Shown: positions 26,401 to 33,911 of the stretch, piece by piece
Position numbering within the stretch: position 1 is the first letter of the stretch
How the letters are laid out: every line of letters starts with the position of its first letter
Origin: JBBDYQ01 sp035553855
GTDB lineage: Bacteria; Actinomycetota; Thermoleophilia; Solirubrobacterales; Thermoleophilaceae
Length of the DNA stretch: 64,000 nucleotides
Assembly (NCBI GenBank): GCA_035553855.1
Contig: DATMJO010000022.1
Span: 1-64,000 of the forward strand
Direction: 5' to 3'
The notes under the pieces: generated by a model
Seen by the model: only the letters and a program-made list of their open reading frames with translations
What the model was told of the DNA's origin: nothing
The model's database searches: none
Position numbers and translations under genes: made by a program

Positions 26401-26835
26401 TCAAGAAGGATTGCCAAGGCTCTCAGCGATCCGGGCCACCTTCGTGTCCAGCTCGGGCTGCGCGGCGCCCCAGCGCTCGCGGTCCCAGATCTCCAGGTAG
26501 TCGACGTTCCCCACGACCACCACGTCCTTCGAGATGCCGGAGTGCTCCAGCAGCGAGCCGGCGAGCGTCACGCGCCCGGCGGAGTCGAGCTCGCGGTCGA
26601 ACGAGCCGCCGACGAGCCGCCGGCTCAGCTCCCGCCGCTCGGGGCTCAGCGGGTGGAGGCCCTCCAGGAAGCTCGTCGTGAAGGTCTCGAAGCCCTCCGG
26701 CGTGAAGACCGCGATGCAGGGGTCGAGCCAGTTCATGAGAACAAGGCCGTCGGAGAACGCAGCGCGGAACTTCGGCGGGATCGCGAGGCGGTTCTTCGCG
26801 TCGAGCGAGTAGTCGAAGTTGCCCCGGAACGTCAC
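26401..26835 (-). CDS. mraZ: Transcriptional regulator MraZ
   Basis: MraZ is the AbrB-like DNA-binding protein that heads most dcw clusters and represses its own promoter in the species studied. The 144-residue protein begins VTFRGNFDYSLDAKNRLAIP, the first of two MraZ repeats; the second contains ELDSAGRVTLAGSL. Each half carries the conserved DxxGR or DAKNR loop. GTG 26835 is the start, with a purine-rich GGGAGAGAAG just upstream. Candidate MraZ boxes lie in its promoter at 26954-26978. Confidence 0.95.
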   Translation of the reverse strand: MTFRGNFDYSLDAKNRLAIPPKFRAAFSDGLVLMNWLDPCIAVFTPEGFETFTTSFLEGLHPLSPERRELSRRLVGGSFDRELDSAGRVTLAGSLLEHSGISKDVVVVGNVDYLEIWDRERWGAAQPELDTKVARIAESLGNPS

Positions 26836-26895
26836 GTGTGTCTTCTCTCTCCCTCTCCATGGGATGCCCTCGCTGATGTGGTCGGGGGCGAATTT

Positions 26896-26938
26896 GGACC
26901 GGAGTGGCGGAGTGGGAGGAGCCCCGCCACTCCGGTCC
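26896..26938 (-). other. Perfect 15-bp hairpin in the dcw leader RNA
   Basis: GGACCGGAGTGGCGG (26896-26910) pairs perfectly with 26924-26938 across a 13-nt loop. It falls just after the predicted start site of the mraZ promoter and about 60 nt before the mraZ start codon. No T-run follows on either strand, so it is not a classical intrinsic terminator. It could act as an attenuator, protein site or stability element. Confidence 0.75.
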
Positions 26939-26953
26939 TGGGAACGTGATGGG

Positions 26954-26986
26954 GGCCACAGTAGCCCACCATTACCCACTGGTCAA
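26954..26986 (-). promoter_or_regulatory. dcw cluster promoter overlapping three MraZ boxes
   Basis: On the minus strand TTGACC (26986-26981) is followed after exactly 17 nt by TACTGT (26963-26958), a good primary-sigma promoter. Within and beside the spacer are TGGGT, TGGGC and TGGCC at 26978-26974, 26968-26964 and 26958-26954, each 10 bp from the next. This is the spacing of the TGGGN-N5 direct repeats bound by MraZ in E. coli. MraZ bound here would block RNA polymerase, so self-repression of the whole cluster is likely. Confidence 0.75.
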
Positions 26987-26999
26987 CACCAATCTCCAC

Positions 27000-27132
27000 T
27001 TTTTTCTGTCCGACCGCCGTGCCTCGCCCTGCCGCGCCTCCCAACGCGGCTTGAACACTGGGATTCCGCGGGGTCCCGGCGGTGGGGCACCGGCCCGCGA
27101 AATGGGCGCGGCGTTGCAGGAGCGGCCTGCCG
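27000..27132. other. Gap between the dcw promoter and the tadC terminator
   Basis: The full gene-free stretch between mraZ and tadC is about 338 bp. Its left part holds the mraZ promoter and leader hairpin and its right end holds a terminator hairpin. In this middle part I see a short T-run at 26999-27005 and no convincing gene or further motif. Confidence 0.5.
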
Positions 27133-27169
27133 TCCTGGATTGGGGGCCCCTGACGACCCCGATCCAGGA
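27133..27169 (-). terminator. Terminator-like hairpin after tadC
   Basis: TCCTGGATTGGGG (27133-27145) pairs with CCCCGATCCAGGA (27157-27169) with one G-T pair and an 11-nt loop, starting 4 nt after the tadC stop codon. There is no T-run, as is common for actinobacterial terminators. Confidence 0.6.
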
Positions 27170-27173
27170 AGCC

Positions 27174-28016
27174 TCAGCGGGCGGGGACCGCCCCTCCGGG
27201 CCCGAGCAGCGCACCGGCGAGCGCGGCCGCCACGAGCAGAAGGACCGACGGGACGAGCAGGAGCGCCACCACGAGCTGGATCTTCGGAGCGGCTCGCGCG
27301 GCGTGCTCCTGGATCCGGCGGCGCTCGGCCATACGGGCGTCGCGGGCCTGGGCGGCCAGCGCGTCCCCGAGGGGAGCGCCGTGGCGGGCCGAGCGCGCCA
27401 GCGCCCCGGCGAGCGCCTCGACCTCGGGGAGCGGCATCCGGCGCGCCATGCCCGCCAGCGCCGCGTCGAACGGCACGCCCATCTCCACCTCGCGCGCCAC
27501 GGCGCGCCACTCGCGGCCCAGCGGCCCGCTCGAGCGCGTTCCGACGGCGCCGAGCGCGCGGGCGGGCGAGATGCCCGCGTCGACCGTTACGCGCAGCAGG
27601 TCGATCAGCGCGGGCGCCTCCCGTCGCGCCGCCGCGGCGCGGGCGCGGCTTCGCCGGGCGAGCCAGAGGTCGGGCAGCAGGAAGCCGCCCGCCGGGCAGG
27701 CCATGACCAGCAGCACGCCGAGCCGTCCCGGGGCCGAGGCCGCGAGCAGCACTCCCGCCGACGCTCCCGCGACGGCCGCGCCCGCCTTCGCGGCCGCGAA
27801 CTCGCGCGCCCCGATCACGCCGCCGAGGCCGGCCGCCGTGAGGCGCTCCGCGGGGCGAGCCCGCGCAGGCAGACGCCTCCCCAGGCGCGCCACGGCACGC
27901 AGCAGCGCCGGGCTGCGCGGGCCCGGCACGACCGGACGGCGCAGCGACGCGACGAGTCCGGCGGCCCCCGCCGCCCCGAGCGCGCCCGCCGCAAATGAGA
28001 GCAGCGCGGCGATCAC
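27174..28016 (-). CDS. tadC: Flp/Tad pilus inner-membrane protein, type II secretion F domain
   Basis: TadC with TadB forms the inner-membrane platform of Flp pilus or Tad secretion systems. The 280-residue protein has an N-terminal membrane helix, then a pair near GVLLVMACPAGGFLLPDLW. The T2SSF core (REAPALIDLLRVTVDAGIS, RSARHGAPLGDALAAQA) is followed by a C-terminal helix LVVALLLVPSVLLLVAAALA. The GTG start overlaps the tadB stop by 4 nt. Last gene of tadA-tadB-tadC; a terminator hairpin follows. Confidence 0.85.
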   Translation of the reverse strand: MIAALLSFAAGALGAAGAAGLVASLRRPVVPGPRSPALLRAVARLGRRLPARARPAERLTAAGLGGVIGAREFAAAKAGAAVAGASAGVLLAASAPGRLGVLLVMACPAGGFLLPDLWLARRSRARAAAARREAPALIDLLRVTVDAGISPARALGAVGTRSSGPLGREWRAVAREVEMGVPFDAALAGMARRMPLPEVEALAGALARSARHGAPLGDALAAQARDARMAERRRIQEHAARAAPKIQLVVALLLVPSVLLLVAAALAGALLGPGGAVPAR

Positions 28017-28876
28017 CCGAGGGTCCTCCCCAGTCTGCGGATCAGCACCGCGGCGACCGCCTGCATCACGAGGGCGAGGCCTGCCAGCCATGCCGTCAGG
28101 AACGATCCGGCGAGGGTCGCCAGATAGCCCGGGCTCGCGAGCTCCGCGAGGAGGCCGGCGCCCGCGGGCATCAGGACGACCACGAGCCCGGTGAAGCGCG
28201 CCTGCGCGGTGGCGGCGCGCGCCTCGGCGCGCGAGCGGGCGTGATCCTCGAACGATCGCGCGCTGTCGCGCAGCAGGGTCGCGAGGTTTCCCCCGGCCCG
28301 CCGCTGGAGCAGCGTGGCGGCGACGATCGCCTCGACCGGATGGGAGCGGCAGCGTGCCCGCATGCCCTCCAGCGCGTCGTCGGTGGACGCGCCGAGCCGC
28401 AGTTCGGCGGCCACGCGCCGAAGCTCGTGCCCGGCGGCGCCGGGCAGCCCCTCGGCCGCGGCCGCCACCGCGCCTCGCAGCGAGTGGCCCGCGCGCAGGC
28501 CGTCGGCGAGAGCCAGGGCCAGCGCGGGGGCCCCTTCCTCGACGGCGGCGCGATAGCCCTCCCGCCTCGCTCGCAGCACGCGGGAGGCGGCGTAGGGCCC
28601 GGCGGCGCCGAGCAGGGCCCCCGCGAGCGGCCCGGCGAGCATCGCTCCCGCGAGGGCGGCGGCGACGCCGCCCAGCGCGAGCAGGCGCAGGCGCTCCCTC
28701 CCCCCCGGCTCACGGCCCTCGCTGCCCGCGAGGGTCACGGCGGAGACGAGCTCCGAGAGCGAGGCAAGCGCCCCCGGGGCCCGGACGGTGAGTCGCCCCG
28801 CGCCCAGCCGCGCGAGCTCGACGAGCCCGATCGCCGCGCACGCCCCGGCCACCGCCGCCGCCAGCGCCGGGCTCAC
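28013..28876 (-). CDS. tadB: Flp/Tad pilus inner-membrane protein TadB, type II secretion F domain
   Basis: The 287-residue paralogue of TadC has two N-terminal membrane helices. The T2SSF domain (EEGAPALALALADGLRAGHS, QRRAGGNLATLLRDSARSFE) is followed by two C-terminal helices. The GTG start overlaps the tadA stop by 4 nt. As in Actinobacteria generally, the genes are short and lack the long cytoplasmic part of proteobacterial TadB. Pilin, prepilin peptidase and TadE/F genes are not adjacent. Confidence 0.85.
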   Translation of the reverse strand: MSPALAAAVAGACAAIGLVELARLGAGRLTVRAPGALASLSELVSAVTLAGSEGREPGGRERLRLLALGGVAAALAGAMLAGPLAGALLGAAGPYAASRVLRARREGYRAAVEEGAPALALALADGLRAGHSLRGAVAAAAEGLPGAAGHELRRVAAELRLGASTDDALEGMRARCRSHPVEAIVAATLLQRRAGGNLATLLRDSARSFEDHARSRAEARAATAQARFTGLVVVLMPAGAGLLAELASPGYLATLAGSFLTAWLAGLALVMQAVAAVLIRRLGRTLG

Positions 28877-30036
28877 GCGTCCGCCGGAGCCGGACCGAGC
28901 GGCGGCCGCCACAGGGGCCGGCCGTCGCGCAGCCGGAACAGCTCCCGCAGCCCGGGCCCGCCCGCGACCCTCACGACCTGGGCGACGGCCTCCACCCGGC
29001 GGGCGCCGTCCGCCGCCCGCACCTGGTGCACCACGAGGTCGAGGGCGCTCGCGACCTGCTCGCGCACCGCGGCGTGAGGCAGGCCCACGCCCGCCATCAG
29101 CGCGAGCGTCTCCACGCGCCGGATCGCGTCCTCGGGGGAGGAGGCATGGACGGTCGTGAGCGAGCCGTCGTGCCCGGTCGTGAGCGCGGCCAGCATGTCG
29201 AGCGCCTCCGGGCCGCGAACCTCCCCGACGACGATGCGGTCGGGGCGCATGCGCAGGGCGTTCCTCACGAGGTCACGGATCGTCACCTCGCCCGAGCCCT
29301 CGAGCGACGGCGGCCGCGCCTCGAGCCGGACGACGTGGGGCTGGCGCAGCGACAGCTCCGCCGCGTCCTCGATCGTCACGATCCTCTCGCCCGGCGGGAT
29401 CGCGCCCGAGAGCGCGTTGAGCGTGGTGGTCTTGCCCGAGCCGGTGCCTCCGCTCACGAGGATCGAGCAGCGCTCGCCCACGCAGCCCGAGAGAAACGAC
29501 GCGAGCGGGCGGGGAAGCGTCCCGGCGGCGGCGAGGTCGTCGAGCGAGAAGCCGCCGCGGCGGAAGCGGCGGACCGTCAGGCACGGTCCGTCCACGGCGA
29601 GCGGCGGGATGACGACGTTGACCCGTGACCCGTCGGCCAGGCGCGCATCGCACATGGGCGAGGCCTCGTCCACCCGGCGCCCGAGCGGGGCGAGGATCCG
29701 CTCGATCGCGTGCATGACCTCGGCGTCGGTGCCGAAGCGCACCCCCGTCGCCTCGATCCGCCCGCCCCGCTCCACGAAGACCGCCCCCGCGCCGTTGACC
29801 ATCACCTCATCCACCGCCGCGTCGGCCAGAAGCGGCTCGAGCGGGCCGAGGCCGGTGGCGAGCCGGATCACGCGATCGGCCAGCGCCGCCCGGTCCTCCT
29901 CCCCCAGCGCCGCGGCCTCGCTGTCCACCAGCGCCCTGACCTCGGCGCCCACCTCGCCCACTCCGGCGTCGCCCGCGCGGGCGCGGTCGATCAGCCGAGA
30001 GCGCAGCGCCTCGGCGAGCTCGTCGAACGGGTCCAT
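28873..30036 (-). CDS. tadA: Flp/Tad pilus assembly ATPase (CpaF family)
   Basis: TadA is the hexameric ATPase that powers pilus assembly. The 387-residue protein has an N-terminal helical domain and the CpaF blocks VNGAGAVFVERGG and DGSRVNVVIPPLAVDGP. Walker A is SGGTGSGKTTTLNAL (Lys202). The Asp box is RIVTIEDAAELSL, Walker B MRPDRIVVGEVRGPEALD, and the His box GHDGSLTTVHASSP. ATG 30036 gives a normal family length. It is divergent from arfB with a gap of about 70 bp. Confidence 0.92.
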   Translation of the reverse strand: MDPFDELAEALRSRLIDRARAGDAGVGEVGAEVRALVDSEAAALGEEDRAALADRVIRLATGLGPLEPLLADAAVDEVMVNGAGAVFVERGGRIEATGVRFGTDAEVMHAIERILAPLGRRVDEASPMCDARLADGSRVNVVIPPLAVDGPCLTVRRFRRGGFSLDDLAAAGTLPRPLASFLSGCVGERCSILVSGGTGSGKTTTLNALSGAIPPGERIVTIEDAAELSLRQPHVVRLEARPPSLEGSGEVTIRDLVRNALRMRPDRIVVGEVRGPEALDMLAALTTGHDGSLTTVHASSPEDAIRRVETLALMAGVGLPHAAVREQVASALDLVVHQVRAADGARRVEAVAQVVRVAGGPGLRELFRLRDGRPLWRPPLGPAPADA

Positions 30037-30105
30037 GCCACCTGAAGGGCTCCGCGGCGCGTCTCTCGCCCCCCGGCCGTCACCATCCCGGTCGTGGAGG
30101 ACCCG

Positions 30106-30510
30106 ATGCCCGTCAACCGCAACGTCGCGATCCCGCTGTCGGAGATCGAGATCCGCGTGAGCCGCTCGTCCGGCCCGGGCGGCCAGCATGCGAACGTGAC
30201 CGCCTCGCGGGTGGAGGCCGTCTTCGACGTGCACGCCTCCGAGACGCTGAGCGCCGACCAGAAGCGGCGGATCTCGGCCCACTGCGGGCCCGTCGTCCGC
30301 GCCGTCTCCCAGGACTCGCGCAGCCAGATCCGAAACCGCGAGACGGCGCTCGAGCGGCTCCGCGGGCGTCTCGCGCACGCGCTCGTCCCGCGGCGTCCCC
30401 GCAGGCCGACCCGCCCCACCAGGGCGTCGAAGGAGCGCCGGATCAAGGTGAAGAAGCGCCGCTCCGACGTGAAGCGCGGCCGCCGCCGGCCGCCGGCCGA
30501 CGACCGGTAG
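30106..30510 (+). CDS. arfB: Release-factor-like peptidyl-tRNA hydrolase (ArfB/YaeJ family)
   Basis: ArfB rescues stalled ribosomes by hydrolysing peptidyl-tRNA. The 134-residue protein has the catalytic GGQ loop in SRSSGPGGQHANVTASRVE (about residues 24-42) and a very basic C-terminal tail (RIKVKKRRSDVKRGRRR). In the studied enzymes that tail enters the empty mRNA channel. There are no codon-recognition domains. ATG 30106 has GGAGG 5 nt upstream, so it is preferred over the start 12 nt earlier. Confidence 0.9.
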   Translation: MPVNRNVAIPLSEIEIRVSRSSGPGGQHANVTASRVEAVFDVHASETLSADQKRRISAHCGPVVRAVSQDSRSQIRNRETALERLRGRLAHALVPRRPRRPTRPTRASKERRIKVKKRRSDVKRGRRRPPADDR

Positions 30511-30521
30511 GGTCCGCCGCC

Positions 30522-30980
30522 GTGCGGCCGCCCCGCCTCGTGCTCGACCACACCGCCGTCGCCGTCCACTCGATCAAGGACGCCCTCCGGCTATACCGCG
30601 ACGCGCTCGGCGGGGAGTACCTGATGGGCGGCGACTCCGACAGCTGGCGCTGGCTCCAGCTGCGCTTTCCGGGCGGCGGAAAGGTCGAGCTGCTCGAGCC
30701 GCTCGGCGAGGGCTTCCTGTCGCGCTTCCTGGAGCGCCGGGGCGAGGGGCTCCACCACATGACCTTCAAGACCGGCGAGCTGGAGGCGGCCATCTCCCAC
30801 GTCGAGTCGCTCGGGTACGAGCTTGTCGACGTGGACCTCTCGGGCGAGCACTGGCGCGAGGCGTTCATGCGTCCCTCGGGCGCGCACGGGACGCTCGTGC
30901 AGCTCGCATGGTCCGACGCGCCCGACGAGGTCGTCAGCACCCGGCTGCGCCCGTCGAACCTGGACGAGCTTCTCGGTTAG
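30522..30980 (+). CDS. VOC-family protein, methylmalonyl-CoA epimerase-like
   Basis: The 152-residue vicinal-oxygen-chelate protein opens with LDHTAVAVHSIKDALRLYRD and has FPGGGKVELLEPLG and RGEGLHHMTFKTGELEAAI. The metal-ligand positions (His in LDHTAV, Glu in VELLEP, His in GLHHMTF) follow the methylmalonyl-CoA epimerase pattern. No other genes of that pathway are nearby, so the substrate stays open. GTG start 11 nt after arfB suggests co-transcription. Its 3' end overlaps the convergent HxlR gene by 4 nt. Confidence 0.75.
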   Translation: MRPPRLVLDHTAVAVHSIKDALRLYRDALGGEYLMGGDSDSWRWLQLRFPGGGKVELLEPLGEGFLSRFLERRGEGLHHMTFKTGELEAAISHVESLGYELVDVDLSGEHWREAFMRPSGAHGTLVQLAWSDAPDEVVSTRLRPSNLDELLG

Positions 30981-31477
30981 GCCGCGTCGCGGCCCGCGAC
31001 GTCGCCGCCGCTGACGGGCCGCTCGCGCGTGGACCCGGGGCCGGGGATGGCCTCCACGTCGCGGGGGCCCAGCGGCGCGCCGCACGCGCAGCAGTCGAGG
31101 CGCTCGCTGATCTCCCCGCCGCATTCGCGATGGACGATCAGGCGCGGGGGCGCGCCGCCCGCGATGTACTCGTCGCCCCACTTCACGAGCGCGATCAGGA
31201 CGGGCCAGAGGCCTAGGCCCTTGTCCTCGGTCAGGCGGTACTCGAAGCGCTCCGGGCGCTCCTGGTAGCGGCGACGCTCCAGGATCCCCTCCTCCACCAG
31301 CAGGTCGAGCCGCGCGGTGAGCACGTTGCGGGCGATGCCGAGGCTCTTCTGGAAGTCGTCGAAGCGCCGGACGCCGAGGAACGCGTCGCGCACGATCAGG
31401 AGCGTCCAGCGCTCGCCGATCAGCTCGAGCGAGCGGGCGACCGAGCAGTGCTGGCTCTCGTAGGTGCGGGGCAGCAT
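30977..31477 (-). CDS. HxlR-family transcriptional regulator
   Basis: The 166-residue protein has the HxlR winged-helix core: CSVARSLELIGERWTLLIVRD, GVRRFDDFQKSLGIARNVL, RLDLLVEEGILERRRY and FEYRLTEDKG. A C-terminal extension holds a cysteine cluster (HRECGG, CCACGAPLG) that could bind zinc or sense redox or aldehyde stress; that is inference. It is divergent from the small ORF and thioesterase pair, which it probably regulates; GTTG and CAAC half-sites at 31502-31516 lie between them. Confidence 0.85.
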   Translation of the reverse strand: MLPRTYESQHCSVARSLELIGERWTLLIVRDAFLGVRRFDDFQKSLGIARNVLTARLDLLVEEGILERRRYQERPERFEYRLTEDKGLGLWPVLIALVKWGDEYIAGGAPPRLIVHRECGGEISERLDCCACGAPLGPRDVEAIPGPGSTRERPVSGGDVAGRDAA

Positions 31478-31581
31478 GCGACCGAGTCTAGACGGGATCG
31501 GGTTGTGTGATGCAACTCACCGCATCAGGGTCGCACATAGCGTTTCCTGAAGCAACCCGACCGATAGACGAGGCACCCCAG

Positions 31582-31746
31582 ATGACCCCCGAATCCATCG
31601 AGAGCCTGACCTTCCCCGCCGAGATCCACGGGCTGATCGAGTCGGCCCTCGCGGGCGTCGACGGCGCCGCCGCGGTCGCGCTCGTCGCAGGGACGATCGC
31701 GCCCCGCCCGGTCGAGGCCCCCGATGCCACGCAGGAGGCCGCGTGA
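31582..31746 (+). CDS. Small 54-residue protein coupled to a thioesterase gene
   Basis: The peptide begins MTPESIESLTFPAEIHGLIE and is acidic and Ala-rich with no membrane helix. An earlier in-frame GTG-ATG pair at 31507-31512 would add 25 residues. Its stop overlaps the GTG of the thioesterase by 4 nt, the same junction used by real gene pairs throughout the window, which is the main reason to believe it is translated. I do not recognise a family. It may be a coupling leader or a small partner protein. Confidence 0.5.
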   Translation: MTPESIESLTFPAEIHGLIESALAGVDGAAAVALVAGTIAPRPVEAPDATQEAA

Positions 31747-32252
31747 CGGCCGCGGTCGCCTCGGCCGCGCGGACCCGCACCGTCGAGTGGGAGGACCCGC
31801 TCGAGGCGCTGGGCCGCGCGGCCGGGATGACCGGCCGCGAGCACCTCGAGGCGATCGGGAGCGGCGAGATCCCGCCCCCGCCGATCGCGGTGCTCATGGG
31901 CTTCGGGCCGATCGGGATGGACGACGGCGTGGCCGTCTTCGCGCTCGAGCCGGGCGAGCACCTCTACAACCCGATCGGCGGCGTGCACGGCGGCGCGATC
32001 GCGACGCTGATCGACTCCGTCACCGGCTGCGCGGTGCAGACCACGCTGCCGGCGGGCGTCGGCTACGCGACGACCTCGCTCGAGGTCAGGTTCCACCGGC
32101 CCGTGACGCGCGACAGCGGGCGCATCGTCGCCGAGGGCCGGGTGATCCACCGCGGCTCGCGGGTGGCCGTCGCCGAGGCGAAGGTCACCGACGAGTCCAC
32201 GGGAAAGCTGATCGCCTCGGGATCGGCGACCTGCATGCTGCTCACGCCCTAG
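31743..32252 (+). CDS. PaaI-type hotdog-fold thioesterase
   Basis: The 169-residue protein has the hotdog core with YNPIGGVHGGAIATLIDSVT, where the HGG and Asp positions form the acyl-CoA thioesterase active site. It continues with TTSLEVRFHRPV and VIHRGSRVAVAEAKV. Such enzymes release CoA from phenylacetyl- or other acyl-CoA intermediates; the substrate here is unknown. It follows the small ORF with a 4-nt overlap, is probably controlled by the divergent HxlR regulator, and overlaps the convergent rpf gene at its stop. Confidence 0.85.
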   Translation: MTAAVASAARTRTVEWEDPLEALGRAAGMTGREHLEAIGSGEIPPPPIAVLMGFGPIGMDDGVAVFALEPGEHLYNPIGGVHGGAIATLIDSVTGCAVQTTLPAGVGYATTSLEVRFHRPVTRDSGRIVAEGRVIHRGSRVAVAEAKVTDESTGKLIASGSATCMLLTP

Positions 32253-32968
32253 GCGCAGTTGCTCCAGGGAGCCGTGCCCGCGCGGCGCAGGAGGATCAGC
32301 GCACGGCGGTCCTGCTCGCGCTCGGAGGCGCGGGCCGGATCGCCCCTGCCGCCCACGCCGCGCCAGGTCTCGCGGGAGAACTGGTACTTGCCGCGGTAGA
32401 GGCCGCCCCCGCCGATCGCGCGCGGGTTGCCGCCCGACTCGCAGGCTGCGATCCGCCGGAGGATCCTGCGCTCGTCGCGGCTGCCCGCCCGGACGCGTAC
32501 GCCGGAGCGGCGTCGCTCGCCCGACGATGCGTTCTTCCGCGTGGGCGCCTGCCAGCGCCTCGCCGCGCGCGCGAGGCCGAGCGCCTGGAGCGTCTGGGGC
32601 CCGACGACGCCGTCCACGGTGAGGCCGCGGCGGCGCTGGAAGCGCTTGACCGCGCGCCCCGTCTGAGGCCCGAACACGCCGTCGGCCGGCACCCGCAGGC
32701 GACGCTGGAGCGCCGCCACGGCGGAGCCGCGGTCGCCGCTCTCGAGGACCTGGACGGCGCTCGCCGAGGCGCGCTCGCCGGATCCGCCCTTCGCCACCGC
32801 CAGGCCCGAGACGAGCGCGGCGCACATGAACGCGGAAGCCAGGAACGCGAAGGCGCCGCCACGCCGGCGGATGCGGCGCCGCCGCGCGATCGCGGCCAGC
32901 GCGCGCCGGGCGCGCGAGCTCTCGAGCGATTCGTTGAACGCCCCTGGGTCAAGGGTGTTCGCGGGCAC
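32249..32968 (-). CDS. Resuscitation-promoting-factor-type transglycosylase with peptidoglycan-binding domain
   Basis: The 239-residue exported protein has a basic N-terminus and one membrane or signal helix (GAFAFLASAFMCAALVSGLA). A PG_binding_1 domain (RLRVPADGVFGPQTGRAVK, VDGVVGPQTLQALGL) and a C-terminal Rpf-type transglycosylase domain follow, the latter with RIAACESGGNPRAI (catalytic Glu), GKYQFSRETWRGVGG and a final WSNCA. Rpf proteins cleave peptidoglycan to allow regrowth from dormancy. The upstream RNA is a c-di-AMP riboswitch, as established for rpf genes in Streptomyces. GTG start. Confidence 0.9.
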   Translation of the reverse strand: MPANTLDPGAFNESLESSRARRALAAIARRRRIRRRGGAFAFLASAFMCAALVSGLAVAKGGSGERASASAVQVLESGDRGSAVAALQRRLRVPADGVFGPQTGRAVKRFQRRRGLTVDGVVGPQTLQALGLARAARRWQAPTRKNASSGERRRSGVRVRAGSRDERRILRRIAACESGGNPRAIGGGGLYRGKYQFSRETWRGVGGRGDPARASEREQDRRALILLRRAGTAPWSNCA

Positions 32969-32987
32969 AGGCCCTCACCACCAATCT

Positions 32988-33125
32988 TCTTCACGCCTAC
33001 GAGGTGAGCTGACGGGCTCGCGCTGAAGATCGCGCTACGCCGCGCACTGGCGGCGATTCGCCCCCGGGACCGCACCTGCGACCCCAATGGTTCCCCCGTT
33101 CCCCGCCGTCTGGACAGCGGGAACT
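32988..33125 (-). promoter_or_regulatory. c-di-AMP riboswitch (ydaO/yuaA class) controlling the rpf gene
   Basis: The minus strand upstream of rpf carries the class hallmarks: ACGGGGGAACCA followed by TTGGGG, GGGGGCGAATCG, and the 3' signature GTCAGCTCACCTCGTAGGC ending near 32993. These match the actinobacterial form of the ydaO aptamer, an off-switch that binds two c-di-AMP. The aptamer ends about 20-25 nt before the GTG. Boundaries are estimated from the motifs. Confidence 0.88.
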
Positions 33126-33220
33126 CGGCTGGTTTTGCGTACTGCGACCGGGAAGGTAAGCACATTCACGCGACGGAAGTTGCGCGAGGCGGAGTCCCTG
33201 CTGACCGTTAGCCTTGCGCC

Positions 33221-33907
33221 GTGGCCGCCGCCGAGCACTCCCCCGCGCGCGACGCGGTCGCCCGCGCGGCGCTCGACCTGGTCGAGCCCGGGATGACCGT
33301 CGGCCTGGGCTCCGGCCGCGCGGTGTGGGCGCTCGTGGCGCTCATCGGGGAGCGTGATCCGGGGGCCGTCCGCGCCGCTGTCGCGTCCGAGCGGACGGGC
33401 GCGCTCGCGCGCGAGACGGGCATCGAGGTCGTCGCGCTGGACGGGCAGGCCGAGCTCGACCTGGCGATCGACGGCGCCGACGAGATCGACCCGGCGCTGG
33501 GGCTCCTGAAGGGTGGCGGCGGGGCGCTCCTGCGGGAGAAGATCGTGATCTCGGCGGCGCGGCGCTTCGTGGCGATCGCCGAGGAGCGCAAGCGCGTCGA
33601 GCGCCTGGGCCGCGACTTCCGCCTTCCGGTCGAGGTCGTGCCCTTCGGCTGGCAGACGACGCGGGAGCGCGTGCTCGGCCTGGTCGAGGACGCGCTGCTG
33701 CGCGAGCGCGACGGCGAGCCATACCTCACCGACGAGGGCAACCTGATTCTCGACTGCCGCACGCATGCCGATGGAGACCTGGACGAGCTGGCCGCGGAGC
33801 TGAAGGGCACCGTCGGCGTGGTCGAGCACGGCCTCTTCCTGCACGAGGCCGACGCGGTGCTGCTCGGAGCCGACGACGGGACCGTCACCGAGCTTACGCG
33901 GGACTAG
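33221..33907 (+). CDS. rpiA: Ribose-5-phosphate isomerase A
   Basis: RpiA interconverts ribose 5-phosphate and ribulose 5-phosphate. The 228-residue protein has VGLGSGRAVWAL (phosphate loop), LAIDGADEIDP (catalytic Asp region) and LKGGGGALLREKIVISAA (catalytic Glu and Lys), followed by LPVEVVPFGW. All active-site blocks are intact. GTG start. It is divergent from rpf, and the region between them holds the c-di-AMP riboswitch on the other strand. Confidence 0.95.
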   Translation: MAAAEHSPARDAVARAALDLVEPGMTVGLGSGRAVWALVALIGERDPGAVRAAVASERTGALARETGIEVVALDGQAELDLAIDGADEIDPALGLLKGGGGALLREKIVISAARRFVAIAEERKRVERLGRDFRLPVEVVPFGWQTTRERVLGLVEDALLRERDGEPYLTDEGNLILDCRTHADGDLDELAAELKGTVGVVEHGLFLHEADAVLLGADDGTVTELTRD

Positions 33908-33911
33908 GCGC

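Noticed and set aside
26896..26938. Hairpin as an intrinsic terminator
   Set aside because: No T-run follows on either strand and it sits downstream of the mraZ promoter, before the first gene.
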